Below, piece after piece: positions 1-6,823 of a stretch of 11,401 nt of DNA. Each line of letters starts with the position of its first letter. Within the stretch, counting starts at the first letter, position 1. Source of the DNA: Comamonadaceae bacterium (GTDB lineage Bacteria; Pseudomonadota; Gammaproteobacteria; Burkholderiales; Burkholderiaceae_C); assembly GCA_947452325.1 (NCBI GenBank), contig CANGCZ010000036.1:1-11401 (forward strand), in the 5' to 3' direction. The translations under genes were made by a program, and so were the position numbers. The notes under the pieces were generated by a model that was given only the letters and a program-made list of their open reading frames with translations, did not search any database and was not told where the DNA came from.

Positions 1-699
1 AAACTCGGTACCCTTGGGTGATGGAGGTGCGCCCACGGTACCTGCGGCCACTTGTACGTTTTGCTCGCGAATGGCATTGACGACTTCGTCTGTGGTCAGC
101 TTTCGTGTGGCGAGCTTGACAGGATCCAACCAGACACGCATGGCGTAATCACCTGAACCGAACGCAAATACAGAGCCCGCTCCGGGCAAGCGCAGCAAAT
201 CGTCACGCACATTGATTTGTGCGTAGTTGCGCAAGTAGAGCGCGTCACGGCTGTTGTCAGGGCTGACCAGGTGAACCACCATGGTCAAATTAGGACTGGA
301 TTTTTCAGTCGTCACGCCGATTTGGCGCACGATCTCAGGCAATCTTGGCAAGGCGCGATTGATACGGTTTTGCACTGCCGTCTCAGCGGCTTCGGGGCTG
401 GTACCAATTTTGAAAGTGACGGTCAACGTCAGGCCACCGTCTGCCGTGGCCTGGGAGGCGTAATACAGCATGTTTTCAATGCCGTTGACTTGTTCTTCCA
501 GAGGAATAGCTACTGCTTCGCTGATCACGCGCGGGTTGGCGCCGGGAAACTGCGCCCGGACGACAATTTGAGGCGGTGCGACTTCAGGGTACTCAGAAAC
601 AGGTAAACGAAAAATCGCCAACACGCCAATCAAGAAAATAAATATAGACAATACGCCCGCGAAACGAGGCCGGTCAATGAAAAAACTGGAAATATTCAT
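1..699 (-). CDS. RND-type (HAE1) multidrug efflux pump, inner-membrane permease, N-terminal part (partial at window edge)
   Basis: Only the first 233 codons are present; the reading frame is open to base 1. The protein begins MNISSFFIDRPRFAGVLSI and follows the AcrB/MexB pattern closely: a short cytoplasmic start with FFIDRP, a first transmembrane helix at about residues 13-31, then the periplasmic porter domain with LPVSEYPEVAPP (about 32-43), a FPGA segment, NGIENMLYYAS, VQNRINRALPRLP, the EKSSPNLTMVV strand and YAMRVWLDP near the right end of the fragment. Family knowledge: such pumps are proton-driven trimers that export drugs, dyes or solvents through a periplasmic adaptor and a TolC-like channel. 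The start at 699 lies 9 bases after the stop of the adaptor gene and has a GAGG ribosome site within that junction, so the two are co-transcribed. The fragment lacks the proton-relay helices, so substrate range cannot be judged. Confidence 0.95.
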   Translation of the reverse strand, partial: MNISSFFIDRPRFAGVLSIFIFLIGVLAIFRLPVSEYPEVAPPQIVVRAQFPGANPRVISEAVAIPLEEQVNGIENMLYYASQATADGGLTLTVTFKIGTSPEAAETAVQNRINRALPRLPEIVRQIGVTTEKSSPNLTMVVHLVSPDNSRDALYLRNYAQINVRDDLLRLPGAGSVFAFGSGDYAMRVWLDPVKLATRKLTTDEVVNAIREQNVQVAAGTVGAPPSPKGTEF

Positions 700-708
700 A
701 CCTCAGCC

Positions 709-1887
709 TCAGCTCTTCTTAGGATCGGCCGCAGCAGGAGCAGGAGGCGCAGGCGGAACAGGAATGCCGTTTTCGTCCACCTTCAAGACCTGAGGGGCAA
801 CAGGTACGCCGGGAATGATGCGCTGCAAACCGTCAACAACGACGTTTTCACCTGGCTTGACCGCACCCCCGCCAATGACACGCATACCGCCTTGCAAGGA
901 ACCTAGCTGGACCGGACGAAACAGCGGTTGACCGTCAGCACCGACGACAACCACAAATTTGCGAGCTTGGTCGGTGCCAATGGCACGTTCGGGGACCAGT
1001 ACTGCAGTGTAGGCAGCACTGGTCGCCATGACAATTCGCACGGCCAATCCAGGGACAAACTGCCCTTTTGAATTATCAAAATTGGCTCGCATGCGGACAG
1101 CACCGGTTTGAGGATTCAAGCGGTTGTCCACAAAATCTAGCTTGCCGGCGTGCGGGTAGCCTTGTTCATCAGCCAAACCCATGTGAACAACGGGCGCTTT
1201 GTCCCCTGTTGAGCGAACACGCAGAAACGTTTGTTCACTGCCATCAAAGTAAGCATAAACACGCGAGACACCGGCAATGCTGGTGAGTACTGTTTTGTCA
1301 TCCACCAAATTACCCGCTGTCACATTGGCACGTGAAACCCGACCACTGATAGGCGAGCGAACCGTGGTGAATTCCAGATTCAGCCTTGCGCTGCGCAATG
1401 CAGCTTCAGCCGCTTGTATATCGCTGATGCTGGTTTTGGAAACGGCGCTGAGCTGATTGAGTTCTTGCTTGGAAATAAAGTTAGATTCAACGAGCTTCTG
1501 GCCGCTGGCCAGGCGGGTATCTGCCAAATCTGCGCGGGCTTTGGCTGCGAGCAGTTGAGATTCAAGTCGGGCAACTTCCGCAGCAAAGGGGCGAGGATCT
1601 ATGGTGAAAAGTGTCTGGCCGCGCGAGACCATGGCACCGTCAGTGAAATGAACTTGATCAACCACGCCGGCAACGCGTGAGCGCAAATCCACATATTCAG
1701 CGGCTTCAAGCTGGCCGCTGAATTCCTCTTTATCAGTGAAACTTTTTTCAACTACCGGCACCACACTGACGGGCGCCGGACCTTGGGCAGGTCCAGCGGC
1801 TGGGGCATTGGGTTTGCCGCCACAGCCGGATAAAACACCAATCAAGGCAGGAATAAGAGCCGTCAGGAATATTTCACGCTTGTTCAT
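709..1887 (-). CDS. RND efflux periplasmic adaptor (membrane fusion protein, AcrA/MexA family), lipoprotein
   Basis: 392 residues, a normal length for the family. The N-terminus is a lipoprotein signal peptide: Lys/Arg at residues 3-4, a hydrophobic core, then the lipobox LSGC with the lipidated Cys22. A Pro/Ala-rich spacer follows. The first half of the lipoyl-like domain is at about 65-100 (VAGVVDQVHFTDGAMVSRGQ), an alpha-helical hairpin at about 101-170, the second lipoyl half at about 171-198 (VRSPISGRVSRANVTAGNLV), then the beta-barrel and membrane-proximal domains. The C-terminus ends in a Pro/Ala-rich tail (residues about 375-392). Role by family: it bridges the inner-membrane pump encoded next (start 699) and an outer-membrane channel, which is not in the window and may follow the pump. 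The ATG at 1887 has a weak GAGG about 10 bases upstream. No regulator gene is adjacent on the visible side. Confidence 0.96.
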   Translation of the reverse strand: MNKREIFLTALIPALIGVLSGCGGKPNAPAAGPAQGPAPVSVVPVVEKSFTDKEEFSGQLEAAEYVDLRSRVAGVVDQVHFTDGAMVSRGQTLFTIDPRPFAAEVARLESQLLAAKARADLADTRLASGQKLVESNFISKQELNQLSAVSKTSISDIQAAEAALRSARLNLEFTTVRSPISGRVSRANVTAGNLVDDKTVLTSIAGVSRVYAYFDGSEQTFLRVRSTGDKAPVVHMGLADEQGYPHAGKLDFVDNRLNPQTGAVRMRANFDNSKGQFVPGLAVRIVMATSAAYTAVLVPERAIGTDQARKFVVVVGADGQPLFRPVQLGSLQGGMRVIGGGAVKPGENVVVDGLQRIIPGVPVAPQVLKVDENGIPVPPAPPAPAAADPKKS

Positions 1888-1953
1888 TTCAATGAGACCT
1901 CAATGGGTGGAGCCGTTTTTAAAAACCGTAGGACTGAAAACTTTTCACTCTAA

Positions 1954-1969
1954 CCACCTCAAGAGGTTG
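1954..1969. repeat. Imperfect inverted repeat in the efflux operon leader (possible operator)
   Basis: ACCTC-AA-GAGGT (1956-1967) is a perfect 5-base inverted repeat, extended by one matching pair (1954/1969) after one mismatch. It lies just downstream of the candidate promoter, where a repressor of the TetR or MarR type often binds at RND operons. Short repeats like this also occur by chance. Confidence 0.3.
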
Positions 1970-1992
1970 GCTAATGTGTATGAGATCATCAT

Positions 1993-2020
1993 AGTGTAGT
2001 ATCCGGCAAAGGCCTGTAAA
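1993..2020 (-). promoter_or_regulatory. Candidate sigma70 promoter for the RND efflux operon
   Basis: Read on the minus strand, TTTACA (2020-2015, five of six matches to TTGACA) is followed after 16 bases by TACACT (1998-1993, four of six matches to TATAAT). Transcription would start near 1986 and give a leader of about 100 bases before the ATG at 1887. This is consensus matching by eye only. Confidence 0.4.
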
Positions 2021-2037
2021 ACTTGATTCTTTTGTTA

Positions 2038-2051
2038 GCGCTTTCAAGCGC
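2038..2051. repeat. Perfect inverted repeat GCGCTT-TC-AAGCGC (possible operator)
   Basis: Two perfect 6-base arms separated by TC, 18 bases upstream of the candidate -35 box of the efflux operon and 80 bases beyond the stop of the propeller-cytochrome gene. The 2-base centre is too short for an RNA hairpin loop and there is no T-run on either side, so a protein-binding palindrome fits better than a terminator. The binding protein is unknown. Confidence 0.35.
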
Positions 2052-2087
2052 ATAGCCTCTTCACAGGGACAGGCAGTTGCCACATTC

Positions 2088-2109
2088 ACCTTGGATTCAG
2101 CATCAAGGT
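2088..2109 (-). other. Hairpin-forming repeat downstream of the propeller-cytochrome gene
   Basis: ACCTTG (2088-2093) and CAAGGT (2104-2109) are perfect 6-base arms around a 10-base loop, beginning 21 bases after the gene's stop codon (2131-2133). No T-run follows on the minus strand, so it is not a classic intrinsic terminator. It could be a weak 3' end structure or chance. Confidence 0.25.
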
Positions 2110-2130
2110 TTGATTCAAATACAAAAGCAA

Positions 2131-3627
2131 TTACTTTAATTTTTTTAAAATATCTACTATTTTTTTGACTTCATCCGGATTTAATTTAGCCCCTATTTTC
2201 ATGGTCGTCCCGGGGGCAAAGGATTGCGGATCCAACAAATACGAAGTCAATGCAGCCTCATCCCAGACTCCTGCTTTTTTCTTCAAGCTGTCGCTGAAAT
2301 AAGCGAAATTGTGCAGGGCTATACCCCGGCCAAAAATACCTGCCAGTGAAGGGCCGAAAGCTGAAGTCACATCCGGCTGCGTAAAAGAATGACAATTCAC
2401 ACACAAACCCAACAAAGATCCGCCGGGTATGTCCGGTAAAGCAGTCATTGAGTTCAAACGCCGCTCATCCACTTCGACAGTCACCACAGTACCTTCATCG
2501 GTGGTGAGAAAAAGGGTTTTACCCATTTGCTGAATGCCACGGACACGCTGGCCTATGTGTATTTGTTCAATCGAGTGAATACGGTTATCGACCAAACGTA
2601 TCCGGTAAAGGCTTTGCGCTTTGAGCGACCCCATCAGCAAGTCACCATCCCATTGCGGATGAAAATCCGTCAATTCAATCAAAGCACTAGGCGCTATAGA
2701 AGGTAGCCAACTGTAAACAGCCTCACTGAAAGGGGATGATTCCTCTTTGTGATTTTTTGACGAGCTTGCGTGAGTTGATTTTGAAAAACGGAAATACCTG
2801 GTACCGGCCACTTTCAAAGGCCAGCCGTGATTCTGACCAGATTCAAGAAAAGACAATTTATCCCCGCCACGCTCGCCGTTTTCAGTGAACCAGACTTGAC
2901 CGTTTGTTCTGCCGAGGATACCCAAAGACATACGGTGTCCAGTAGCCAGCAATTTGGTTTTCCCCGTCTGTATGTCCAGAGAAAACGATTTGCCCAAGCT
3001 GTTGTCTTTATCTTGGGCATAGGGGCGATCGCTTGGCCCTTCTTTGAGGCTGCCGATGATGAAGTAAACCTTGTGACCAGTCACATCCAAAACACAGTTA
3101 TCGGCTTGGATTTCTTTGTGGTTGGTGTCATATAAAACAGTCCATTTCATTTGACTGCCAGGCGAGTTTTTACTTATCTGTAAACGGGCAACTGCAGTGT
3201 GGTGGCTGTTGTCAGCGTCGTCCTGGTAGTGAAAGCAGGCAAACAGGGAATCAAGTTTTTCTTTGTACTTGATATCTCTGAGCGTTACATTTTTTTTCAA
3301 AATCGAAGGAAAACCTGCATCAGTGAAAGTGTCTCCTTCGATAAAACTCATGTTTCCCGAAGAATCAGACAGCAACAACCTGTCTTGTATGGCTGTGATC
3401 AGGGCAGGGAAATTTTGGCTGTAGTGCTTGGCATAGCTTGTTTTACTGATACTCAAGGGAAGCAATGTGCTGTCAATTTTGTAAGTGCTGAATTGCACAG
3501 GCTGATGGTTAAGGCCGCAATCGGCTGATTCCCAGCAGACAGCAGACTGTGCCTGCACCCCAACTGGAATAAACAGAGCTACACACAGCAGCAATCTGGT
3601 GGATAAAAGAAAAATGATTTGTTGCAA
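2131..3627 (-). CDS. Exported glucose/sorbosone-dehydrogenase-like beta-propeller fused to a C-terminal cytochrome c domain
   Basis: 498 residues. The start is TTG at 3627: an in-frame TAG lies only one codon upstream, and a TAGGA ribosome site sits 8 bases before the TTG. Residues 1-26 are a Sec signal peptide (hydrophobic LLLCVALFI, likely cleavage after VQA). Residues about 50-390 resemble PQQ-dependent aldose dehydrogenase propellers, most clearly at 229-270: TGHRMSLGILG, then WFTENGERGGDKLSF and GQNHGWP, matching the family's GHRN..G, EHGPRGGDE and GKNYGWP blocks. Residues about 400-498 form a class I cytochrome c: CVNCH at 409-413 binds heme, and Met476 in APGTTM is the likely sixth ligand. 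By family it would oxidise a sugar or alcohol in the periplasm and pass electrons to its own heme. However, the region expected to carry the catalytic His and two Gly (about 175-179) reads ADNCV, so activity is doubtful. The gene is AT-rich: 3241-3300 has 18 G/C of 60. Confidence 0.82.
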   Translation of the reverse strand: MQQIIFLLSTRLLLCVALFIPVGVQAQSAVCWESADCGLNHQPVQFSTYKIDSTLLPLSISKTSYAKHYSQNFPALITAIQDRLLLSDSSGNMSFIEGDTFTDAGFPSILKKNVTLRDIKYKEKLDSLFACFHYQDDADNSHHTAVARLQISKNSPGSQMKWTVLYDTNHKEIQADNCVLDVTGHKVYFIIGSLKEGPSDRPYAQDKDNSLGKSFSLDIQTGKTKLLATGHRMSLGILGRTNGQVWFTENGERGGDKLSFLESGQNHGWPLKVAGTRYFRFSKSTHASSSKNHKEESSPFSEAVYSWLPSIAPSALIELTDFHPQWDGDLLMGSLKAQSLYRIRLVDNRIHSIEQIHIGQRVRGIQQMGKTLFLTTDEGTVVTVEVDERRLNSMTALPDIPGGSLLGLCVNCHSFTQPDVTSAFGPSLAGIFGRGIALHNFAYFSDSLKKKAGVWDEAALTSYLLDPQSFAPGTTMKIGAKLNPDEVKKIVDILKKLK

Positions 3628-3940
3628 GTTCTACATCCTAAATCAGGTTTATTCTTAATCCGGTCAAAGTATGTTGATACCGGCTTTCCCATTGCTGCCT
3701 CAGGGTTTTCAGAAAATACAACAAAGCCATCAATGGACTTTCAAGCATATAGGAAGCATGGCCAGTTTCCACCACCTGTGGCGGATAAGTCTTGCGGCCA
3801 CAGCCGCCCCGAATCGATAGGCTGCAAAAGTAATTCAGGCGTCATGTTGAAATAAGCAGTGGGAATGGGGATGAGAATATCACCAACCATCACTGATGCT
3901 TTTCAAATGATCCAGCAAACCCGCTGCTGCACAATCCCCC
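3628..3940. other. Intergenic region between the divergent propeller-cytochrome and RsmH-like genes
   Basis: 313 bases with no convincing gene. Short ORFs here have no recognisable domain. It must contain the promoters of both flanking genes, but I see no strong -35/-10 pair. On the minus strand a TTGACC at 3666-3661 with GATTTA 17 bases on is a weak candidate for the propeller-cytochrome gene. Small inverted repeats are present: CCGGTCAA/TTGA(TA)CCGG at 3660-3683, CCAC-CT-GTGG near 3771-3780, and GCGGC-CACA-GCCGC near 3794-3807. None is followed by a T-run. Confidence 0.6.
3660..3683 (-). repeat. Inverted repeat upstream of the propeller-cytochrome gene
   Basis: On the plus strand CCGG-TCAA (3660-3667) pairs with TTGA-TA-CCGG (3674-3683): eight base pairs with a two-base bulge and a six-base loop. 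It lies 32 bases before the TTG start and overlaps a weak TTGACC -35-like hexamer, so it could be an operator or, if transcribed, a leader hairpin. Confidence 0.3.
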
Positions 3941-5005
3941 ATGTCCAGCGAAAAACCCGACCATCAACGACGCGTGCGTTATGCAGGCACGCATCCGAAA
4001 AGCTTTACAGAAAAATACAAAGAGCTGGACCCGTTGCGCTATGCCGCAGAGATAGAACACATATTGGCGCGTGGACAAACCCCGGCAGGTACGCACCGTC
4101 CGATTTGTCTGAAAGAAATCCTAACCATTCTGTCGCCCCAACCCGGTGAAACAGGACTGGACGCCACGCTGGGCTACGGCGGCCATGCCCGTGAGTTGTT
4201 AAAGCGTGTGGCTCCGGCCGGCCGCTTGTTCGGCATAGACGTCGATGCCGCGGAATTTGCACGCACAGGCTCACGTTTGCGCCAGGCCGGTTTTGACGAA
4301 TCCCAACTGGTATTGCATCGCACTAACTTTGACCAAGTGACTTCGCTGCTTGAGGAGGCCGGCGGCGGCTTTGATTTTGTGCTGGCCGATCTGGGCGTAT
4401 CGTCCATGCAAATAGACAACCCGGCACGCGGCTTCAGCTTCAAAACAGACGGTCCGCTGGATTTGCGCTTAAACCCGGGCAGCGGGTTCTCCGCCAGCGA
4501 GTTGTTGCAATCGATCACCCGTCAAGCGCTGCGCGATCTGCTGACGGACAACGCCGATGAGCCTTTTGCAGTGCAATTAGCGGCCGCCTTGCAAGGCCAA
4601 TACCTGCAAACCACGCTTGAACTGGCAGACCTGATTCGGCTTACCCTACAAAACTCGTTACCCAAGCGCATGCCCGAGGCCGAACGCAAGACAGAAACCA
4701 CCAAATCCTTGCAACGTACTTTTCAAGCACTGCGAATATCTGTGAACGATGAATTCGGTGTGCTCGACAGATTTCTGGATGCCTTGCCCTCTTGTTTAAA
4801 ACCGGGCGCACGCGTGGCCATCATGAGCTTTCATTCAGGCGAAGACAGGCGCGTGAAAAAAGCTTTTCAAGCCGGCGAACGCAGCGGTGTGTATGCAAGG
4901 GTGGCACCAGACCCGGTGCGGCCATCGGCTGAAGAACGCCGCGCCAACCCGCGCTGTACTTCCACCAAATTGCGCTGGGCGGTGGCGGCAGGCGGTGCTT
5001 GTTAA
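3941..5005 (+). CDS. RsmH (MraW)-type S-adenosylmethionine methyltransferase with N-terminal extension; probable paralogue or divergent 16S rRNA C1402 N4-methyltransferase
   Basis: 354 residues against about 313 for E. coli RsmH. The core is unmistakable: SAM loop DATLGYGGH (74-82), acidic GIDVD (98-102), DLGVSSMQIDNPARGFSF (150-167) followed by DGPLDLRLN, RTFQALRISVN (259-269) and SFHSGEDRRVKKAF (296-309). RsmH adds the N4-methyl group to C1402 of 16S rRNA. Differences from the usual enzyme: about 50 extra N-terminal residues (RYAGTHPKSFTEKYKELDP...), NADEPFA where YGEERFA is usual, KSLQRTFQA where HPATRTFQA is usual, and HSGEDR for HSLEDR. It is not next to mraZ or ftsL, where canonical rsmH sits, so a second copy elsewhere is likely. 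The ATG at 3941 is the first possible start after an in-frame TGA (3908-3910), but it has no clear ribosome site. I leave the symbol blank because of this doubt. Confidence 0.88.
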   Translation: MSSEKPDHQRRVRYAGTHPKSFTEKYKELDPLRYAAEIEHILARGQTPAGTHRPICLKEILTILSPQPGETGLDATLGYGGHARELLKRVAPAGRLFGIDVDAAEFARTGSRLRQAGFDESQLVLHRTNFDQVTSLLEEAGGGFDFVLADLGVSSMQIDNPARGFSFKTDGPLDLRLNPGSGFSASELLQSITRQALRDLLTDNADEPFAVQLAAALQGQYLQTTLELADLIRLTLQNSLPKRMPEAERKTETTKSLQRTFQALRISVNDEFGVLDRFLDALPSCLKPGARVAIMSFHSGEDRRVKKAFQAGERSGVYARVAPDPVRPSAEERRANPRCTSTKLRWAVAAGGAC

Positions 5006-5034
5006 AGGCTGGCGAATCCGCTGTGACAACGAAG

Positions 5035-5823
5035 TCAGCCCGGTACGACTCCAGTCACGGCATGGGCGCGGGCGCTGATCACGAGTTGACCATCGGCTTG
5101 AAGCGGCAAGCGTTGCTGAACGCCTGAGCGCAATGTGTCAAACTCATTGGCATCCAAAGCCTTGATCACAGGACCCACACTCGATCCCAGCAAGGCCGTA
5201 TGCCAATAATCGTCGAAACCACTGAATGTTCTTTGCACATTGATCACCGTGGTTTGCACCGACAACAAACCGGCGTCGGTCCAGGTTTGACGCAAGACTG
5301 GCATTCTGGATACTTCAGGACTGGGTGGCAGCATGGGCGTCTTGCCCATGGCACGCATTTGCTCTTGGATAGCTACCAAAGGAAAACCGCCTTCCAGCAA
5401 GTCCCAGACATAAGCCGACACCGTGCCGCCGGGTCGCACCACACGCATCATTTCGGCCACGCCTTTGGCAGGTTCGGGCACAAAAAATAAGACCAATGCC
5501 ATGACAGCTGCATCAAAACCGGCGTTGCCATAAGGCAGCGTCATGGCGTCGCCTTGCTGAAAATCAGCCATGCGACAAGCAGCTCGTTGCTGCGCATACA
5601 ACAACTGCCCTTCAGACGGATCGATGCCGGAGATGGCTGAGGGCGCGCAGCGCTCAATCAGCGTCTCAGTAAATGCGCCATTGCCGCAGCCTATATCCAG
5701 CCAGCGCAGGCCTGCGGGTGCTTGCATCCAGTCGAGAAAAATATCCCCGGCCAGCCGACTCCATTTGCCCATCATCTGCTCGTAGCCTGCACCGTCGTCA
5801 AAACGGATCATTGGTTCACTCAT
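5035..5823 (-). CDS. Class I SAM-dependent methyltransferase (Methyltransf_11/25-like, UbiE-type fold), substrate unknown
   Basis: 262 residues. The SAM-binding motif I is LDIGCGNGAF (42-51); motif II ends in the acidic Asp68 (SGIDPSEG); GDAMTLPY (91-98) is the usual adenine-side motif; GFDAAVMALVLFFV (102-115) is strand 4; VVRPGGTVSAYVWD (128-141) is the conserved post-core strand of the small-molecule methyltransferase group. The C-terminal half (about 142-262) is the variable substrate lid and gives no specific match. The start ATG at 5823 has AAGGGG 7 bases upstream. The gene converges on the RsmH-like gene with 29 bases between stop codons and no clear terminator, and diverges from the BKACE gene across 103 bases. 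The substrate may be a quinone, lipid, or other small metabolite, but nothing visible decides it. Confidence 0.88.
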   Translation of the reverse strand: MSEPMIRFDDGAGYEQMMGKWSRLAGDIFLDWMQAPAGLRWLDIGCGNGAFTETLIERCAPSAISGIDPSEGQLLYAQQRAACRMADFQQGDAMTLPYGNAGFDAAVMALVLFFVPEPAKGVAEMMRVVRPGGTVSAYVWDLLEGGFPLVAIQEQMRAMGKTPMLPPSPEVSRMPVLRQTWTDAGLLSVQTTVINVQRTFSGFDDYWHTALLGSSVGPVIKALDANEFDTLRSGVQQRLPLQADGQLVISARAHAVTGVVPG

Positions 5824-5873
5824 AGGGAATCCCCTTTCATCGTAGCTGCATGATATCCCTGTGTGTCACTTCA

Positions 5874-5901
5874 TTGACTGCCCTTGGCGTGCAAAAATAC
5901 T
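5874..5901 (+). promoter_or_regulatory. Candidate sigma70 promoter for the BKACE gene
   Basis: TTGACT (5874-5879, five of six consensus matches), 16-base spacer, AATACT (5896-5901, four of six matches). Transcription would begin near 5908, just before the AAGGA ribosome site at 5915-5919, giving a short leader. Assigned by eye. Confidence 0.4.
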
Positions 5902-5926
5902 TGCCATTGCTTTCAAGGACCAACCC

Positions 5927-6811
5927 ATGAGTACAACTGCCACCTGGCTTGAAGTCGCCATCAACGGCCCCTGGTCGCGCGTGCGCCAGCCGAACATCCC
6001 TGTGCAAGCCGACGAAATTGTCGAAGCCGCTTTGGCCTGTGCCGCAGAAGGTGCGTCCATCATTCATTTTCATGCCTATGACCCTGTCACCGGTCGTCAA
6101 CGCGATGACTACGATATTTACGCGCCCATCATCGAGCGCATACGCGCCAAAGCCGATGTCATTTGCTACGGCACCTTGCCGTTTGCAGGCAGCGTGGATG
6201 CGCTCAAACCGCTGAGCCCGGCAGAGCGCTACGGCGCTGTTGACAAACTGGTGCGTGCCGGACTGATCGAATGGTCGGTGGTCGACCCGGGTTCAACCAA
6301 TATCAGCCAATACGAAGACATGGTCAACGGCAAAGAAGGTTTTGTCTACAGCAACCCCGAGTCGCACATACGCTACGGGCTGCAACTGGCGCAGCAACAC
6401 GGCATCAGTCCCTCTTATGCGATTTACGAACCCGGTTTTATGCGCATGGGTGCAGCATTGCACCGTTTGTACCCGGGCGCCCCGCGCCCTATTTACCGTC
6501 TGATGTTTTCCCAGACCATTGCCTTCGGTTTTCCGCCCAGCCCCTGGGCGCTGAATGCGTATTTGAAACTGTTGCAACAGGAACACCCGGGCTCTGCGTG
6601 GATGGTGGCCGGTTTGGGTGTGGAACTGGGGGAGTTGATTGAAGAAGCCGTGGCACTGGGTGGCCATGTGCGTGTCGGTCTGGAAGACTCGCCCATGGGA
6701 TGTGCCCACGACAACCTGTATTTGCTGCGCCAGGCGCGTCAGCGCATTGAATCTGCCGGCGGGCATTTAGCCACCGCGCAGCAAGTACGCGAGCGCATGC
6801 GCCAGCCCTGA
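5927..6811 (+). CDS. Beta-keto acid cleavage enzyme, BKACE family (DUF849, 3-keto-5-aminohexanoate cleavage enzyme-like)
   Basis: 294 residues from the ATG at 5927, which has AAGGA 7 bases upstream. The frame is open further back, to an ATG at 5861, but that start has no ribosome site and adds residues not expected in the family. BKACE enzymes are zinc-dependent TIM barrels that react a beta-keto acid with acetyl-CoA to give acetoacetate and a new CoA ester. The key residues of the characterised enzyme Kce have plausible counterparts: Glu9 in WLEVAINGPW, the zinc ligands His47 and His49 in IIHFHAYD, and Arg249, Glu253 and Asp254 in HVRVGLEDS near the C-terminus. The spacing R-x3-E-D is exact. 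An active enzyme is therefore expected. The specific keto acid cannot be read from sequence; the aromatic-rich FGFPPSPWALN loop (200-210) may help shape it. The gene converges on the oxidoreductase gene, with 12 bases between the two stops. Confidence 0.93.
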   Translation: MSTTATWLEVAINGPWSRVRQPNIPVQADEIVEAALACAAEGASIIHFHAYDPVTGRQRDDYDIYAPIIERIRAKADVICYGTLPFAGSVDALKPLSPAERYGAVDKLVRAGLIEWSVVDPGSTNISQYEDMVNGKEGFVYSNPESHIRYGLQLAQQHGISPSYAIYEPGFMRMGAALHRLYPGAPRPIYRLMFSQTIAFGFPPSPWALNAYLKLLQQEHPGSAWMVAGLGVELGELIEEAVALGGHVRVGLEDSPMGCAHDNLYLLRQARQRIESAGGHLATAQQVRERMRQP

Positions 6812-6823
6812 AACAGGCTTGAC

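Noticed and set aside
3619..3855. 78-codon plus-strand open frame in the 3628-3940 gap
   Set aside because: No ribosome site, no recognisable domain, and its start overlaps the start of the opposite-strand propeller-cytochrome gene.
5006..5034. Terminator between the convergent RsmH-like and methyltransferase genes
   Set aside because: No stable stem with a T-run is visible in the 29-base gap.
5861..5926. In-frame extension of the BKACE gene to an ATG at 5861
   Set aside because: It would overlap the candidate promoter, lacks a ribosome site and adds residues before the usual family start; 5927 has AAGGA at ideal distance.
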